Shown here one piece after another: positions 1-6,823 of a DNA stretch of 7,117 bases. The notes beneath the pieces are model-generated. The model made no database searches and had not been told where the DNA came from. It saw nothing but the letters and a program-made list of their open reading frames with translations. Source of the DNA: Alphaproteobacteria bacterium (GTDB lineage Bacteria > Pseudomonadota > Alphaproteobacteria > CAAHEQ01 > UBA3637); NCBI GenBank assembly GCA_017555325.1, contig JAFZGR010000110.1, positions 1 to 7,117 on the forward strand, in the 5' to 3' direction. Made by a program: the position numbers and the translations under genes. Position 1 is the stretch's first letter. Each line of letters starts with the position of its first letter.

Positions 1-623
1 TAAAACAGGCATATCAATTCTTCATCAAAATTGATGACCTTATTTCTATTCTGAAATTTCATGTAATATGGAGAACCTTCTTTAATTATAGGCTGAACCT
101 TGCTGATAGTTTTATTCCAATGTACCTTATTATTTCCACTAGACTTAACAAGCGAAATATATGTAAAAAGGTTACGATGTTTTTTATTAAACTCGCGCAA
201 AGCAAGTATTATTTCTATTATGGTTTTTGAGTCTTTCTCCCCTATCGGTCTGACATTCTGCAACTGAACATCAGAAACTATAGTCGTATTTTGTCTTCTT
301 TCATAGTAATGAAGTATCGCTTGATACAACCAAACAGACAACTCAAAAACGACTTCGTCGTCATTACGTTTCTTTAAAGGATTGTTCTCTGGAGAAACAT
401 CTATAATCTCTTCCGGATTATATCTATCAAATGCTTGTTTATTTTCCGATATAAAAACTTTAGGCAGGATGAAGACCGTATCATTTATCTTAGCATTATA
501 ATAATAACCGACATAAGGAATCTTTGCTTTGCCACCACTTTGCAATAACAAATTAACCTCATCGCCAATATTATCTTGCAATAAGTTTAAAGGATACGGA
601 TATTCTTCAAAGTAAAGTTTCAT
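1..623 (-). CDS. LlaJI-family restriction endonuclease (McrC-like R2 subunit), N-terminal part
   Basis: Incomplete: the reading frame starts at the ATG at 623-621 and stays open for 207 codons to the left edge. I translated it by hand from the reverse complement. Two stretches resemble the LlaJI restriction endonuclease family (R2 subunit): YVGYYYNAKINDTVFILPKV at residues 37-56 and VHWNKTI at about 167-173. In LlaJI-type systems this protein is the nuclease partner of a McrB-like NTPase, as McrC is for McrB; it binds the NTPase ring and cuts DNA. The PD-(D/E)xK catalytic motif normally lies toward the C-terminus and so is outside the window; intactness of the gene cannot be judged. The start overlaps the stop of the upstream AAA+ gene by one base (TAATG), a translational-coupling layout that fits a one-complex assembly. 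The family call is from memory of the sequence pattern; a generic McrC-like protein is the alternative. Confidence 0.8.
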   Translation of the reverse strand, partial: MKLYFEEYPYPLNLLQDNIGDEVNLLLQSGGKAKIPYVGYYYNAKINDTVFILPKVFISENKQAFDRYNPEEIIDVSPENNPLKKRNDDEVVFELSVWLYQAILHYYERRQNTTIVSDVQLQNVRPIGEKDSKTIIEIILALREFNKKHRNLFTYISLVKSSGNNKVHWNKTISKVQPIIKEGSPYYMKFQNRNKVINFDEELICLF

Positions 624-2170
624 TATTCTTCAGATTTCACGTCTTCAGTTTGAGTATCTGTCTTTATCGGTTCAACGCCGAGATATTCCATAAATTTCAA
701 CAAAAGATTTACTCTATTGTCACCAAACAATTCATTGAAAGTAAATTCCTTTGATTCTGTTTTCTTATCATCCGTATAATTTCTGAAGAAATTGTTGTCT
801 GTACGGAACTCTTCTTTGCAGACATCATTCCACAAGTAGAACATCACCTTATCAACAAACTCATCTTCTTCAACATTACGAGTTATAAAGAAGTTACCCA
901 TTTGCTTATCTTCAGAATCAGTTGCCTTAACAATTCTTTGATTTACGTTTTCCAAGAAATCATGCCAGTTATATGATTTATCATCTACAGTGATAGTAAA
1001 TACCCCAGATTCTGAATTTTTATAATCAACAGGTACACATTTCCATGACCAGCGACGTTTGAAGGCTGAATCCATTGGGAACAGCGATTGGTCAGAAGTG
1101 TTCATTGTAGCAATGATATTAAGATTGGCAGGAAGTTTAATCTTGCCATTAGCTATACCCTCATGACCAACACCCAATTCTTTTTCAAGATAATCTTTCA
1201 AATCATTATCAGCATCTATCGGATATTCTGAAACGCCATTTTTTCTATCAAGCAACTGGAAAAGATCACCGAAAATCTGAGCGCAGTTGCCACGATTTAT
1301 TTCTTCAATGATAAGATATATTTGTTCTTCTGGATTTTTCCAAGCCTTAACGTAAGCCTTTGTAAATGTTTGAGGGCAGAATTCGTATTTTATCACATCA
1401 TCTTTCATCACAGGTTTATAACAACCAACGAAAGAAGCATAATCACTATCTGGATGGAAAGTTGTACGGAAGATATAATCTTCATTCACATCCTTAACAA
1501 GTTTCTTAACACTATGAGATTTTCCGCTACCAGGAGTTCCGTAGTAGATGGTTTGGAGAGGGGAAGATGATTTATTATAATTATTTTCTGCAAAGTTCTC
1601 AAAAAAAGCTTTTTTATCATTTCTATCCATAAAATCAAATATTTCATTCGGATTTATACCTGTTATTGACAAATTTCCATCATCATCAAACACAAGAATT
1701 TTGGAATATTTATTTATATAATTCTTTACAATATCTGTATTATTATTTGCTTCTTCTTTAAAAATTGCCTTATAAGCTTCGGTATATTTACAATTTGGAT
1801 GATCCTTTGCGTATTTATATAATTCATACAACATATATGTGGGACAATCTATTTCACCAAATCCATTTTTACCCACATATGGATTAGGAACATAATACCG
1901 TGGCAACCAAAATTCCAAATATTCTTTTGCTTCCTGTTCATTTATATCATGATCAAATCTTGGATAATAACAACCATCATCAGATTCGTAATACAAACCC
2001 AATTGGCATGCCAACTGATACGGAGTTCGAAAGAATTCATGTGTCCAAATAGTTTTTTGCATAAACTCCCTAAAATCTGCATTGGTCATTTTAACATGAG
2101 GCATGGAATTGACTAATTCTACAACCGTTTTAGGTGTTCCATTTCTCCACCTGCATATAATATCAGCCAT
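623..2170 (-). CDS. McrB-type AAA+ NTPase, LlaJI R1-like restriction subunit
   Basis: Motor and target-recognition subunit of a McrBC/LlaJI-type restriction complex; 515 residues from the ATG at 2170. The AAA+ core shows Walker A GTPGSGKS (residues 211-218), Walker B YLIIEEINRGN (285-295), the McrB signature MNTSDQS (356-362, McrB proper has MNTADRS) and a conserved SAFKRRW (368-374) that should hold the arginine finger or sensor residues. McrB-family members use GTP; whether this one does cannot be read from sequence. Residues 1 to about 200 form a separate N-terminal region rich in aromatics (for example RFDHDI, WLPRYYVPNPY), expected by analogy to recognise DNA, but I do not recognise its fold. 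The frame extends three codons further to a TTG at 2179; I prefer the ATG because it leaves a plain 11-nt gap after the HNH gene stop. The gene overlaps the LlaJI-type gene by one base, so the two are probably made in a coupled ratio. Confidence 0.9.
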   Translation of the reverse strand: MADIICRWRNGTPKTVVELVNSMPHVKMTNADFREFMQKTIWTHEFFRTPYQLACQLGLYYESDDGCYYPRFDHDINEQEAKEYLEFWLPRYYVPNPYVGKNGFGEIDCPTYMLYELYKYAKDHPNCKYTEAYKAIFKEEANNNTDIVKNYINKYSKILVFDDDGNLSITGINPNEIFDFMDRNDKKAFFENFAENNYNKSSSPLQTIYYGTPGSGKSHSVKKLVKDVNEDYIFRTTFHPDSDYASFVGCYKPVMKDDVIKYEFCPQTFTKAYVKAWKNPEEQIYLIIEEINRGNCAQIFGDLFQLLDRKNGVSEYPIDADNDLKDYLEKELGVGHEGIANGKIKLPANLNIIATMNTSDQSLFPMDSAFKRRWSWKCVPVDYKNSESGVFTITVDDKSYNWHDFLENVNQRIVKATDSEDKQMGNFFITRNVEEDEFVDKVMFYLWNDVCKEEFRTDNNFFRNYTDDKKTESKEFTFNELFGDNRVNLLLKFMEYLGVEPIKTDTQTEDVKSEE

Positions 2171-2181
2171 AATACACAAAA

Positions 2182-3162
2182 TTATTTAAAGACATTCTTT
2201 CTATGATAATCCAAATATTTTCTCCTTTCATCTGTCAAATGCAAATCACCAACATCAAATCTAAAATCTATTCGATTTCTATTAGCAACAGAAAGCCAAT
2301 TAGATATTTTTAGTTCACCATTATCTTCAAATGATATATAACCTTTATCAAATAACTTATCATATAAAGGGGACAACATTAAACCATTGTTTGGGTCATA
2401 TTTTTCCTGTGTATCACAAATCGCCCAAGGTTTAATATGACTAGCTATTAGCAACCGCACATCATCGATTTTGGAAAAAGGACAATATCTAAATTGAGCA
2501 AACAAGTCTTGTCTATATTTTATCTGTCCATCGCGTTTCTTATTTACAGACACTGCTTTCTTTTCACCATAATGTTTAGCCCAATATTGTTGTTCTGCCA
2601 TTTGTGAGAAATCAGCGAACAACTTCCAATAAAAAACATCTTCATTTGTAGCATGTTCCTTCAATTTCATAACTGAAATATATGAAACAAAAGGCAATGA
2701 AATTGTTCTTATTATACCGTAACCTCCCTTTAACGTATTACTAGTACATTTAACATAACCTCTATTACCTTTTATTTGGTTTTGATCCTTAATTTTAAAT
2801 TCAATATAATTCGGCAGTTTTTGAATCTCATTATATCTTTGTTTCCATAATTTGTACATATTTCCACTTGCACCTTGTCCTCTATATATTACAGATGGAT
2901 AACGATACTCATGTAATATAATCCTCATATATTGTAACAAATCTTCTTTTAACACAAAACACTTTGCCTCGAAGCCCAATATATTAGGGTCATTTGCATA
3001 AAAAAATCTCATATGATTCTTTGACCCCATATACAACTTAGCTTCACCATGACCACCACATGTTTTATTATCATTTACTACAAACGAATCAGGTACAGTT
3101 ACAGATGTATCATAAACATCTATTATGTCATAATCTTTCCCATCAATTTTCATATTCACCAT
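2182..3162 (-). CDS. HNH endonuclease (HNH_2-like C-terminus) with unassigned N-terminal region
   Basis: 326 residues. The C-terminal third is a recognisable HNH (beta-beta-alpha-metal) nuclease of the HNH_2 type: YRQDLFAQFRYCPFS (216-230) leads into LLIASHIKPW (237-246), DPNNGLMLS (256-264) and LYDKLFDKG (266-274). H242 would be the general base, N259 the central Asn; the third ligand is an Asp here (D268 or D272) rather than a clear His, as in many proteins of this subgroup. Residues 1 to about 205 match no family I know; they could be the DNA-recognition part. The ATG at 3162 overlaps the methyltransferase gene by 20 nt; an in-frame ATG at 3153 (Met4) would cut this to 11 nt, and neither has a Shine-Dalgarno, so the exact start is open. 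Lying between a methyltransferase and the McrB/LlaJI genes, it is probably a cognate or accessory restriction nuclease. That it cuts at the methyltransferase's site is inference. Confidence 0.85.
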   Translation of the reverse strand: MVNMKIDGKDYDIIDVYDTSVTVPDSFVVNDNKTCGGHGEAKLYMGSKNHMRFFYANDPNILGFEAKCFVLKEDLLQYMRIILHEYRYPSVIYRGQGASGNMYKLWKQRYNEIQKLPNYIEFKIKDQNQIKGNRGYVKCTSNTLKGGYGIIRTISLPFVSYISVMKLKEHATNEDVFYWKLFADFSQMAEQQYWAKHYGEKKAVSVNKKRDGQIKYRQDLFAQFRYCPFSKIDDVRLLIASHIKPWAICDTQEKYDPNNGLMLSPLYDKLFDKGYISFEDNGELKISNWLSVANRNRIDFRFDVGDLHLTDERRKYLDYHRKNVFK

Positions 3163-4450
3163 ATTTTGTAATATCCATCTGTTTTAATAAAGCTATCAAC
3201 ACATCAACAACAATACTATTTCCTGCTTGTTGGTACATTGCTGTATCAGATACAACTATTTTAAACGAATCTTTAAATCCCATAAGACGCAAACATTCCC
3301 GTGGGGTCAATTTTCTTATTCTACCTTTATGTGTTACATAATTATCAACACCAGCTCTGTGCATTTTATGCATAGATTGTAACAATGGCCTAGCTATATC
3401 CAAATCTGTTTTTGTTGAAGTTTTAAAATTCTTTGTTCCTCCTGCCAAAACATATTTAGCAACTTTTTCCGATAAATAATACTTTTCCTCTACATCTTTT
3501 ACATCAAAAATAAACTCATCAAATTTTTCATCAGGATTTTCATCAACAGCTTGTGGATGAAATACAAAATCACCATGCCAGTTAAATTGTTGATTCCTTT
3601 TTTGACACAATTGAATATCTCCATTAATTTGAGTGTAACTTTTCATTCTGTTTTTATGACTAGTTACAAACTTAATCCCCTTTTCTTTCAGAAAATACTT
3701 ACTATTGGTATAATCTTCAAGAAAATCATACATTACGTATTCCAAATCTATCGGTGAAGGGTATTTAAACTCCGTTTTTCTTTTAAATCCAAGACAATAA
3801 ACACGTTCTCTATGTTGAGGAATTCCATAATCACAACTGTTTAACACTCTGTACTTCACATCATAACCTAGTTCCTCAAAAATATCATGGATCACATGCC
3901 AAGTTTTACCTTTGTCATGATTTAACAAACCTCTTACATTTTCAAATAAAAACACTTTGGGTTTAGTTTCTTTTACCACTCTAGCAAATTCATAAAACAA
4001 TGTACCTCTAGCATCCTCAAAACCCAACCTGTGCCCGACCATTGAAAACGCCTGACACGGAGCGCCTCCAACAAGAAAATCTACTTGACCTTTGTATTTT
4101 TTAGCATCAAAATCACGAATATCACAAAACCAATCCTTTTCATCTATCTCATAGTTTGCGAAATAACTTTTTTTGCAATTTGGTTCAATATCTCCTGCAA
4201 ATACAATTTTATGTTTTAGACCTAATCTCTGAAACGCATGTTCAATTGCGCCAATACCACTAAACAAAGTTCCTAAACGGACCGTATTTTCAGGACATGA
4301 AAAATGGGCATCTTTCCAACAAACATCATCTGATATTAGAGTCTGTTCTATCTCTTTATATTCAAGTTCTTCAATACGTTTTTTTACAATACGCTTGACT
4401 TTCTTGATTTTTTCTGAGTTTTCGTTTATATCCTTCTTAACTGTAGCCAT
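3143..4450 (-). CDS. DNA (cytosine-5-)-methyltransferase, first gene of the restriction operon
   Basis: Transfers a methyl group from S-adenosylmethionine to C5 of cytosine in a specific DNA site, protecting host DNA from the nucleases encoded downstream. 435 residues with the canonical motif order: motif I LGTLFSGIGAIEHAF (59-73), motif II GDIEPNC (86-92), motif IV GGAPCQAFS with catalytic Cys132, motif VI ENVRGL (170-175), motif VIII QHRERVY (212-218), motif IX RKLTPRECLRLMGF (379-392) and motif X QQAGNSIVVDV (407-417). The target-recognition region lies between VIII and IX (about 222-375), so this is a complete enzyme with the common order. Unusually, motif I starts only at residue 59, after a lysine/glutamate-rich, probably helical extension; several m5C methyltransferases use such extensions to regulate their own promoter, but I see no clear helix-turn-helix. 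The ATG at 4450 has an AT-rich leader without Shine-Dalgarno. The site specificity cannot be read from sequence. Confidence 0.96.
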   Translation of the reverse strand: MATVKKDINENSEKIKKVKRIVKKRIEELEYKEIEQTLISDDVCWKDAHFSCPENTVRLGTLFSGIGAIEHAFQRLGLKHKIVFAGDIEPNCKKSYFANYEIDEKDWFCDIRDFDAKKYKGQVDFLVGGAPCQAFSMVGHRLGFEDARGTLFYEFARVVKETKPKVFLFENVRGLLNHDKGKTWHVIHDIFEELGYDVKYRVLNSCDYGIPQHRERVYCLGFKRKTEFKYPSPIDLEYVMYDFLEDYTNSKYFLKEKGIKFVTSHKNRMKSYTQINGDIQLCQKRNQQFNWHGDFVFHPQAVDENPDEKFDEFIFDVKDVEEKYYLSEKVAKYVLAGGTKNFKTSTKTDLDIARPLLQSMHKMHRAGVDNYVTHKGRIRKLTPRECLRLMGFKDSFKIVVSDTAMYQQAGNSIVVDVLIALLKQMDITKYGEYEN

Positions 4451-4589
4451 ACTATAACATTAAAAAAATTATTACCCTGCTAATCCTTCAAATACTCTTA
4501 TAGTTTTATGTCTTGGTAATTTGTGCATAAAAAAAAATTACAATATACTTTTGATTTTCAATTCTATTTTCTCATTTATTACAACCTTA

Positions 4590-4597
4590 CAAAGGTA
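4590..4597 (-). promoter_or_regulatory. Candidate Bacteroidota -7 element for the restriction operon
   Basis: Reading the minus strand, TACCTTTG matches the Bacteroidota sigma-ABfr -7 consensus TAnnTTTG exactly. Transcription would begin near 4583 and give a leader of roughly 130 nt before the methyltransferase ATG at 4450. A clean -33 TTTG at the usual spacing is missing; the nearest upstream TTG groups lie in the tandem repeats, one of them 23 nt upstream, slightly long. I found no other minus-strand match to the consensus between here and the gene. Inferred from motif and position only. Confidence 0.5.
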
Positions 4598-4600
4598 AAC

Positions 4601-4672
4601 ATTTTCAACAACTTTTTTAACAATATTTTCAACAACTTTTTTAACAATATTTTTAACAGTTTTTTTAAATAA
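4601..4672. repeat. 24-bp tandem repeat, two perfect copies plus one degenerate
   Basis: Copies run 4601-4624, 4625-4648 and 4649-4672. The first two are identical and contain the core TTTTCAACAACTTTTTTAAC; the third keeps the AT-rich frame but has lost the CAAC block. The array begins four bases upstream of the minus-strand -7 element, covering the -33 and upstream region of the restriction operon's promoter. A role as operator, or as UP-like promoter DNA, is inference; slippage in AT-rich sequence is the simple alternative. A 24-bp period places each copy slightly more than two helical turns apart. Confidence 0.85.
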
Positions 4673-4855
4673 ACATTGTATAATAAAAATCATTACACGA
4701 CATTAATCAAAAGAAAAACAATCACAATACAACTTACTCTCAATGGTCTTGTTATTACAACAAAGCCAAAATATTTTATTTTCACAACAGAATTAAAAAC
4801 TAAGAAATCATAAAAAAAACATTACTCGAAACCACTTATTTCATATTTAAAATAT

Positions 4856-4863
4856 TATCTTTG
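4856..4863 (+). promoter_or_regulatory. Candidate Bacteroidota -7 element for the tcmP operon
   Basis: TATCTTTG is an exact match to the TAnnTTTG -7 consensus, here followed by CA. Transcription would start around 4870, about 100 nt before the tcmP ATG at 4974. No clear -33 TTTG is present at 19-21 nt upstream, so strength is uncertain. A second plus-strand match (TACTTTTG, 4546-4553) is over 400 nt from the gene and less likely to be its promoter. Confidence 0.55.
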
Positions 4864-4899
4864 CAATTGAATATTCGATACCATTATCTGTATTCATTT

Positions 4900-4962
4900 A
4901 TGAAACCTAACTTATTATTTGGAATCTTTTTACACAAAGTAAAATTTTCAAACTCACTTTAA
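4900..4962 (+). CDS. Possible 20-codon leader peptide upstream of tcmP
   Basis: An ATG at 4900 opens a 20-codon frame (MKPNLLFGIF... ending SNSL) that stops with TAA at 4960-4962, only 11 nt before the tcmP ATG. It lies wholly inside the predicted leader transcript between the promoter at 4856-4863 and tcmP. It has no Shine-Dalgarno and no run of one regulatory amino acid, so attenuation is not indicated. It may be chance in AT-rich DNA; recorded because the position would allow translational coupling. Confidence 0.2.
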   Translation: MKPNLLFGIFLHKVKFSNSL

Positions 4963-4973
4963 AACTGTAAAAT

Positions 4974-6092
4974 ATGGCAACAATAGATTTACACCAAAAA
5001 CCATTCGATGAGGCAACAATCACGAAATTGGAAATCTTCGAGAACTATGCAAAAGAATGGCTACCAACATTCATCATGAGCTATCCTAATAGTGACTTAT
5101 GGATATTTGATTTCTTCGCAGGAACCGGTTACGACATAAAAGGAGTTCCTGGAAGTCCAATAAGAATCTTACAGCAAATCAAAAAACAAACTGGTAACAT
5201 TTTCAACAAGCGAACAAAAATAAGAGTTTGCTTCAACGAGTTTGAAGAATACAAATACAAACTATTAAAGGACGCCACAGAAGAATTCATATCTAATGAC
5301 AATGATTTAGAAAGGCTTCGTAACAACAACTTATTATCCATAAAATATAGAAATTCAGATTTTGCAGACTTGTTTCCCAAAACAATATCAACTATAAGAA
5401 ATAGTCCTTCTTTACTATATCTAGATCAAAACGGTATGAAGTTTTTAGCTGACAAATATTTACTAACATTAGCTGAACTTCCTACCACTGATTTTTTATA
5501 TTATCTCTCTTCATCATATTTCATTAGATTCGGAGACACTATCCCATTTCAAACGAACCTTAACATTGATATTGAAAGAATCAAAGAAAACCCTTATAAA
5601 CACATACACAAAAGCATTTTAGAGCAACTCCGAGAAAGAATTCCTATAGAATCTAAACTTAAATTATACCCTTTTACAATTAAAAAAGGAAGAAATATTT
5701 ATGGTATTATTTTCGGAGCTTCACATCCTCGAGCCTTTGATAAATTTCTTAAAACTGCATGGGATAAAAACGCCCTTAATGGAGAAGCTAATTTCGACAT
5801 TGATGATGACTCAAACAAACAACAATTAGATTTATTCGAAGGTCAACTACCAACAAAAATAGAATTCTTCCAAAACAATCTAAAAGATTTAATCATATCT
5901 AAAAAAATAACCACAAACAAAGAAGCATACGACTACACGTTAAAACAAGGTCATCTTGATAAACATGCCAATGAAATCATCAAGCAAATGAAAAAAGATG
6001 GATTTATTCAATATGACGCAAAGTCACCAATGGTGAATTACGAACAAATATATCAAAACAAAAAAATAATAGAATATCATATAACACCATGA
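4974..6092 (+). CDS. tcmP: Three-Cys-motif partner protein, TcmP family
   Basis: 372 residues; a full-length match in pattern to the TcmP family, defined by being encoded next to three-Cys-motif proteins such as its downstream neighbour. The start PFDEATITKLEIFENYAKEW (residues 10-29) is typical. WIFDFFAGTGYD (43-54) resembles the glycine-rich SAM-binding motif I of Rossmann methyltransferases, and GSPIRIL (60-66) follows as is usual in the family. LLYLDQNGMKFL (147-158) sits where a methyltransferase motif IV-like loop would be. YGIIFGASHPRAFDKFLKTAW (243-263) is another family block. Residues about 296-358 look like a winged helix, suggesting DNA or protein contact. The family's activity is not established to my knowledge; methyltransferase function is inferred from the fold. 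ATG at 4974 follows an A/T-rich leader without Shine-Dalgarno. The stop overlaps the next start by ATGA, so the two products are probably made together. Confidence 0.9.
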   Translation: MATIDLHQKPFDEATITKLEIFENYAKEWLPTFIMSYPNSDLWIFDFFAGTGYDIKGVPGSPIRILQQIKKQTGNIFNKRTKIRVCFNEFEEYKYKLLKDATEEFISNDNDLERLRNNNLLSIKYRNSDFADLFPKTISTIRNSPSLLYLDQNGMKFLADKYLLTLAELPTTDFLYYLSSSYFIRFGDTIPFQTNLNIDIERIKENPYKHIHKSILEQLRERIPIESKLKLYPFTIKKGRNIYGIIFGASHPRAFDKFLKTAWDKNALNGEANFDIDDDSNKQQLDLFEGQLPTKIEFFQNNLKDLIISKKITTNKEAYDYTLKQGHLDKHANEIIKQMKKDGFIQYDAKSPMVNYEQIYQNKKIIEYHITP

Positions 6093-6823
6093 AAACTACA
6101 AAAATAGAATGGACAGATAAAACATGGAATCCAATAACAGGATGTACCAAAATTTCACAAGGTTGCTTAAATTGTTATGCAGAAACCATGTCTCGCAGAC
6201 TTAATGCTATGGGGTTAGAGAAATATTCTAATGGGTTCAATCTAACTCTACATAGCGATTGTTTAGATGAGCCTTTGCAATGGAAAAAGTCTCATAACAT
6301 TTTCGTTTGTTCAATGAGTGATTTGTTTCATAAAGATGTTCCCTTTGATTTTATTGACAAAGTGATGTTGATCATTAAAAAAACTCCTCATCATCGTTAC
6401 CAGATTTTAACAAAGAGAGCAGAAAGAATGGCTGAATATTTTCAAAATAGAAATATTCCTCAGAATGCTTGGTTAGGAGTTACAGTTGAAGCACAATCTT
6501 CAAAAACAAGAATTGATATTTTAAGAAATCTAAATGCTCCTATACGTTTCCTTTCCTGCGAACCACTCATTGAGGATTTAGGCATGCTTAATCTCGATAA
6601 TATCGACTGGGTCATTGTTGGCGGAGAAAGCGGTTCAAATGCCAGACCAATGAAAGAGGAATGGGTATTATCAATCAAAGAACAAACAGAAAATCAAGGT
6701 TCTTCATTCTTTTTCAAGCAATGGGGCACTTGGGGAAGTGATGGTATAAAACGAAATAAGCATTTAAATGGGAAAATGATTAAAGGTAAAATTTACCAAG
6801 AAATGCCATTACAAAAGTTATAA
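6089..6823 (+). CDS. DUF5131 / phage Gp37Gp68-family three-Cys-motif protein
   Basis: 244 residues with the diagnostic landmarks of DUF5131 (formerly Gp37/Gp68) in order: IEWTDKTWNPITGC (6-19), the cluster C19-x6-C26-x2-C29 followed by YAE, VCSMSDLFH (73-81), ILTKRAERM (106-114), WLGVTVE (128-134), RFLSCEPLIEDLG (153-165), WVIVGGESG (174-182), ARPM (185-188) and FFFKQWG (207-213). The cysteine cluster and the following YAE recall spore photoproduct lyase-like radical SAM proteins, but spacing differs from the usual C-x3-C-x2-C, so iron-sulfur binding and radical chemistry are inference. Homologues occur in phages and in bacterial accessory regions; no catalytic role is established that I know of. 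It overlaps tcmP by ATGA, the usual partnership for these two families. Ends normally; no hairpin follows directly, and the first strong terminator is about 120 nt downstream. Confidence 0.93.
   Translation: MKTTKIEWTDKTWNPITGCTKISQGCLNCYAETMSRRLNAMGLEKYSNGFNLTLHSDCLDEPLQWKKSHNIFVCSMSDLFHKDVPFDFIDKVMLIIKKTPHHRYQILTKRAERMAEYFQNRNIPQNAWLGVTVEAQSSKTRIDILRNLNAPIRFLSCEPLIEDLGMLNLDNIDWVIVGGESGSNARPMKEEWVLSIKEQTENQGSSFFFKQWGTWGSDGIKRNKHLNGKMIKGKIYQEMPLQKL

Larger units (their letters stand above)
4451..4973. other. Divergent AT-rich intergenic region between the two operons
   Basis: 523 nt separate the start codons of the methyltransferase (minus) and tcmP (plus). It contains one candidate promoter per direction, a block of 24-bp tandem repeats and a 20-codon ORF, each listed separately. 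There is also a weak 7-bp inverted repeat (GTAATTT at 4516-4522, AAATTAC at 4535-4541, 12-nt loop) in what would be the methyltransferase leader; it is too AT-rich to call a terminator or riboswitch. The stretch 4673-4855 shows long A/T runs but nothing else I can name. No tRNA, rRNA or CRISPR-like structure is visible. Confidence 0.8.

Noticed and set aside
1322..1570. 82-codon open frame on the plus strand inside the McrB-like gene
   Set aside because: It is antisense to the Walker A/B region of a clearly real gene and shows no family features.
3060..3757. Plus-strand open frames of 93 and 68 codons opposite the HNH and methyltransferase genes
   Set aside because: Antisense shadows of well-supported coding sequence, with low-complexity, non-protein-like composition.
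4516..4541. 7-bp inverted repeat with 12-nt loop in the methyltransferase leader
   Set aside because: Too short and AT-rich to separate from chance, and lacking the form of a terminator or riboswitch.
4601..4672. Tandem repeats considered as a CRISPR array or replication origin
   Set aside because: Copies are directly adjacent without spacers, there are no cas or rep genes, and the block is only 72 nt.
3284..6020. GACGC pentamers (near 3285, 5271 and 6016) as evidence for LlaJI-type specificity
   Set aside because: Presence of the known LlaJI site in the window neither shows nor excludes that this methyltransferase recognises it; specificity varies within the family.
5129..6678. Minus-strand open frames of 83 and 72 codons within tcmP and the DUF5131 gene
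   Set aside because: Antisense to conserved family motifs, with no promoter or recognisable product.
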